Assembly: GCF_900168115.1 (NCBI RefSeq)
Contig: NZ_FUZC01000020.1
Location: 1-63,918 of the forward strand
Direction of reading: 5' to 3'
DNA from: Salegentibacter salinarum
Lineage (GTDB): Bacteria; Bacteroidota; Bacteroidia; Flavobacteriales; Flavobacteriaceae
DNA: 63,918 bases
In this document: positions 62,434 to 63,918 of the stretch, piece after piece
How the letters are laid out: every line of letters begins with the position of its first letter
Numbering within the stretch: the first letter of the stretch is position 1
The notes under the pieces: model-generated
What the model was told of the DNA's origin: nothing
The model's input: only the letters and a program-made list of their open reading frames with translations
Databases searched by the model: none
Program-made: the position numbers and the translations under genes

Positions 62434-63546
62434 ATGGATTTTAATGAAACAGAAGCAGTTCGATATCATTACGGAAAATTTCCACCTAAGAATATTAGCT
62501 ATAATAATTTTATTACCGAAATTATTAAAGCCACGGCCGCTCTAGCGCGATTTGATCAAATGCTTAAAAACTTACATAATAATGAGATTTTGTTAGCTCC
62601 GTTAAGAAATCAAGAGGCTGTTATTTCTTCAAGAATAGAAGGTACAATAAGTACAATGGATGAAATTCTGCAATATGAAGCTGATGACGACGGTGGGAAT
62701 TTAAATGCCAGATCAGAAGTAATTGAAACGATATTATACCAACGTGCACTAAAAAATGCACAAAAAGCATTGGAGGATGGATACGAACTTTCTACAAGTT
62801 ATATAAAACAAATGCACCAACAATTATTACATTTTGGTAGAGGTGCAACCAAATCGCCAGGAGAATTTAAGACGGAACAAAATTACTTAGCAGATAAGAT
62901 TAAAAAGAAGATCCAGTTTATTCCTATTAGTCCGGAAAAATTAGATGAAGGTCTTGATGAACTTTTTAATTACTTAAAGAATAGTGATGATCCCGCATTA
63001 ATAAAAACTGCATTAATGCATCTAGAGTTTGAAGCACTTCACCCTTTTCAGGATGGAAATGGAAGAATTGGACGAATGTTAATAACTCTCTTTCTATGGA
63101 AAGAGGGGATACTCTCACAACCACATTTTTATATTAGTGGTTATATGGAAGAAAACAAAGATCAATATATAGATACTATGAGAAAAGTATCAGAAAAAAA
63201 CGATTGGGAAGCCTGGATAAAATTTTTTTTAACGGCTGTGGAAAAACAAGCCATCTGGAATTTAGAGATTGCGGAAAATATAAGGACTCTCTATGAGAAA
63301 ATGAAAATCGAATTTTCAGATATTCTTTCGTCCAAATGGAGTATGAATACTTTAGATTTTGTTTTTACTTTTCCGGTTTTTAGAAATAATAAATTTATAT
63401 CCACTTCAGGTATACCTTCTGCAACTGCAGCAGGAATTACCAAAAAATTATTAGAAAATGGTTATTTGCTTCAAAAAGAAGAAGCATCAGGCAGAAGGCC
63501 GGCTTTATATTCCTTTGAACCACTTATGAGAATTGTGAGAGTGTAA
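62434..63546 (+). CDS. Fic-family AMPylase with N-terminal inhibitory helix and C-terminal winged helix
   Basis: The 370-residue protein has a Fic_N region with the inhibition motif in ISSRIEGTIST (residues about 66-76; Ser...Glu-Gly), a Fic core with the full catalytic motif HPFQDGNGRIGRMLI near residue 208, and a C-terminal winged helix (SGIPSATAAGITKKLLENGY, then LLQKEEASGRRPALYSFE). This is a class II Fic protein. It would transfer AMP to target proteins once inhibition is relieved. The winged helix and the palindromic array upstream suggest it binds its own promoter. Confidence 0.92.
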   Translation: MDFNETEAVRYHYGKFPPKNISYNNFITEIIKATAALARFDQMLKNLHNNEILLAPLRNQEAVISSRIEGTISTMDEILQYEADDDGGNLNARSEVIETILYQRALKNAQKALEDGYELSTSYIKQMHQQLLHFGRGATKSPGEFKTEQNYLADKIKKKIQFIPISPEKLDEGLDELFNYLKNSDDPALIKTALMHLEFEALHPFQDGNGRIGRMLITLFLWKEGILSQPHFYISGYMEENKDQYIDTMRKVSEKNDWEAWIKFFLTAVEKQAIWNLEIAENIRTLYEKMKIEFSDILSSKWSMNTLDFVFTFPVFRNNKFISTSGIPSATAAGITKKLLENGYLLQKEEASGRRPALYSFEPLMRIVRV

Positions 63547-63696
63547 AAATATTTCAATGCTTCTTTTAAAGCTCCTTCCATCTGCCGAAATTTAATTTCC
63601 GTTTTCTTTTATCTCTCTTATCATAGGCAAACAGATTAAATATGTATTACAATACGGGATTAGCTTTGTCCTATTACCAATACAATAATCTTTGTA

Positions 63697-63811
63697 TTTT
63701 TATAGAATTGAAGTCAAAATATCACAAAATAGTTCAAAATTAAAGATACCTAAAAGGTTACCTTGATTTTTTAAAGCCCCGAAACTACATCTAAGACTAA
63801 GATGCGCAAAT
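63697..63811 (+). repeat. Right-end repeat of module 2
   Basis: This is a copy of 37441-37554, containing TATAGAATTGAAGTCA, AAAGATACCTAA and GGTTACCTT, and ending TAAGATGCGCAAAT. Shared right arms show that both modules descend from the same family of integrative element. Confidence 0.8.
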
Positions 63812-63894
63812 CAGGTTTGAATCCTGGCAAGGTCACTCTTAAGATTACCAAATCTTATCAAAACCGCGCAAATCTTATGATTCGCGCGGTTTTT
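63812..63894 (+). repeat. att3: third copy of the tRNA-Arg 3' end and terminator
   Basis: It starts CAGGTTTGAATCCTGG and runs through the hairpin, here with perfect CGCGCGG pairing. The bases after it (TTTTTTAGGTTTTGAACTTTCATTTTATT) resemble those after att1 and att2, which suggests a further element may follow outside the window. Confidence 0.87.
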
Positions 63895-63918
63895 TAGGTT
63901 TTGAACTTTCATTTTATT

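Overview
The window looks like a Flavobacteriaceae (Bacteroidota) chromosome. This is inferred from SusC/SusD proteins, a hybrid two-component regulator, Bacteroidota-type MobA/MobB/MobC genes, a -7 promoter element of the form TAnnTTTG in front of many genes, and homologues such as the DUF1599 protein and the BT_3928-like DoxX protein. The genus cannot be fixed from sequence alone; a Gramella/Zunongwangia/Salegentibacter-like genome would fit.

Layout. Positions 1-9.8 kb are ordinary housekeeping DNA: the 3' end of a group II intron, a YfcE-like phosphoesterase, truA, an ABC exporter, cdaA, folP, a DUF1599 gene, a DoxX-like membrane protein, tpiA, prmA, clpS and a secreted HEIGH-type metalloprotease. 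A tRNA-Arg(ACG) gene at 9845-9918 marks the edge of an accreted island. The tRNA 3' end plus its terminator hairpin recurs at 37555-37635 and 63812-63894, dividing the remainder into two cargo modules of about 27.6 and 26.2 kb.

Module 1 (about 9.98-37.55 kb) starts with a truncated tyrosine recombinase abutting a decapitated SRAP gene. A mobilisation block follows (coupling protein, relaxase, BfmA/BtgA-like protein, candidate oriT, RadC-like protein, SSB). The rest is a sulfur and thiol-stress cargo: a Crp/Fnr regulator, a TauE/SafE exporter, HMA, TlpA and DsbD proteins, two periplasmic DsrE-like proteins, a DoxX protein, 5'-nucleotidases (one intact, one dead), an OprD-like porin, an MFS transporter, a persulfide dioxygenase-rhodanese, OsmC, two rhodaneses, DUF302 and a split YeeE/YedE pair. 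Seven palindromes GTAAC-N4-GTTAC (or one base different) precede these transcription units. Each lies with its centre exactly 33 bp from the centre of a TAnnTTTG-like -7 box. This looks like a self-contained regulon controlled by one activator, most simply the island's own Crp/Fnr protein.

Module 2 (about 37.64-63.81 kb) carries a polysaccharide utilisation locus probably aimed at arabinan: a hybrid two-component sensor, SusC, SusD, five GH43-type propellers plus a divergent one, a GH93-like exo-arabinanase with a CBM9-like tail, two paralogous clan-A (GH5-like) hydrolases and an aldose 1-epimerase. Behind it is a scar zone: an integrase fragment, a truncated DUF6088 gene, a monooxygenase-like lipoprotein, a frameshifted IS256-family element with intact ends and an 8-bp target duplication, and a Fic gene preceded by three 69-bp tandem repeats, each carrying a 24-bp operator-like palindrome. 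No complete integrase is present, so both modules look stranded unless helped in trans.
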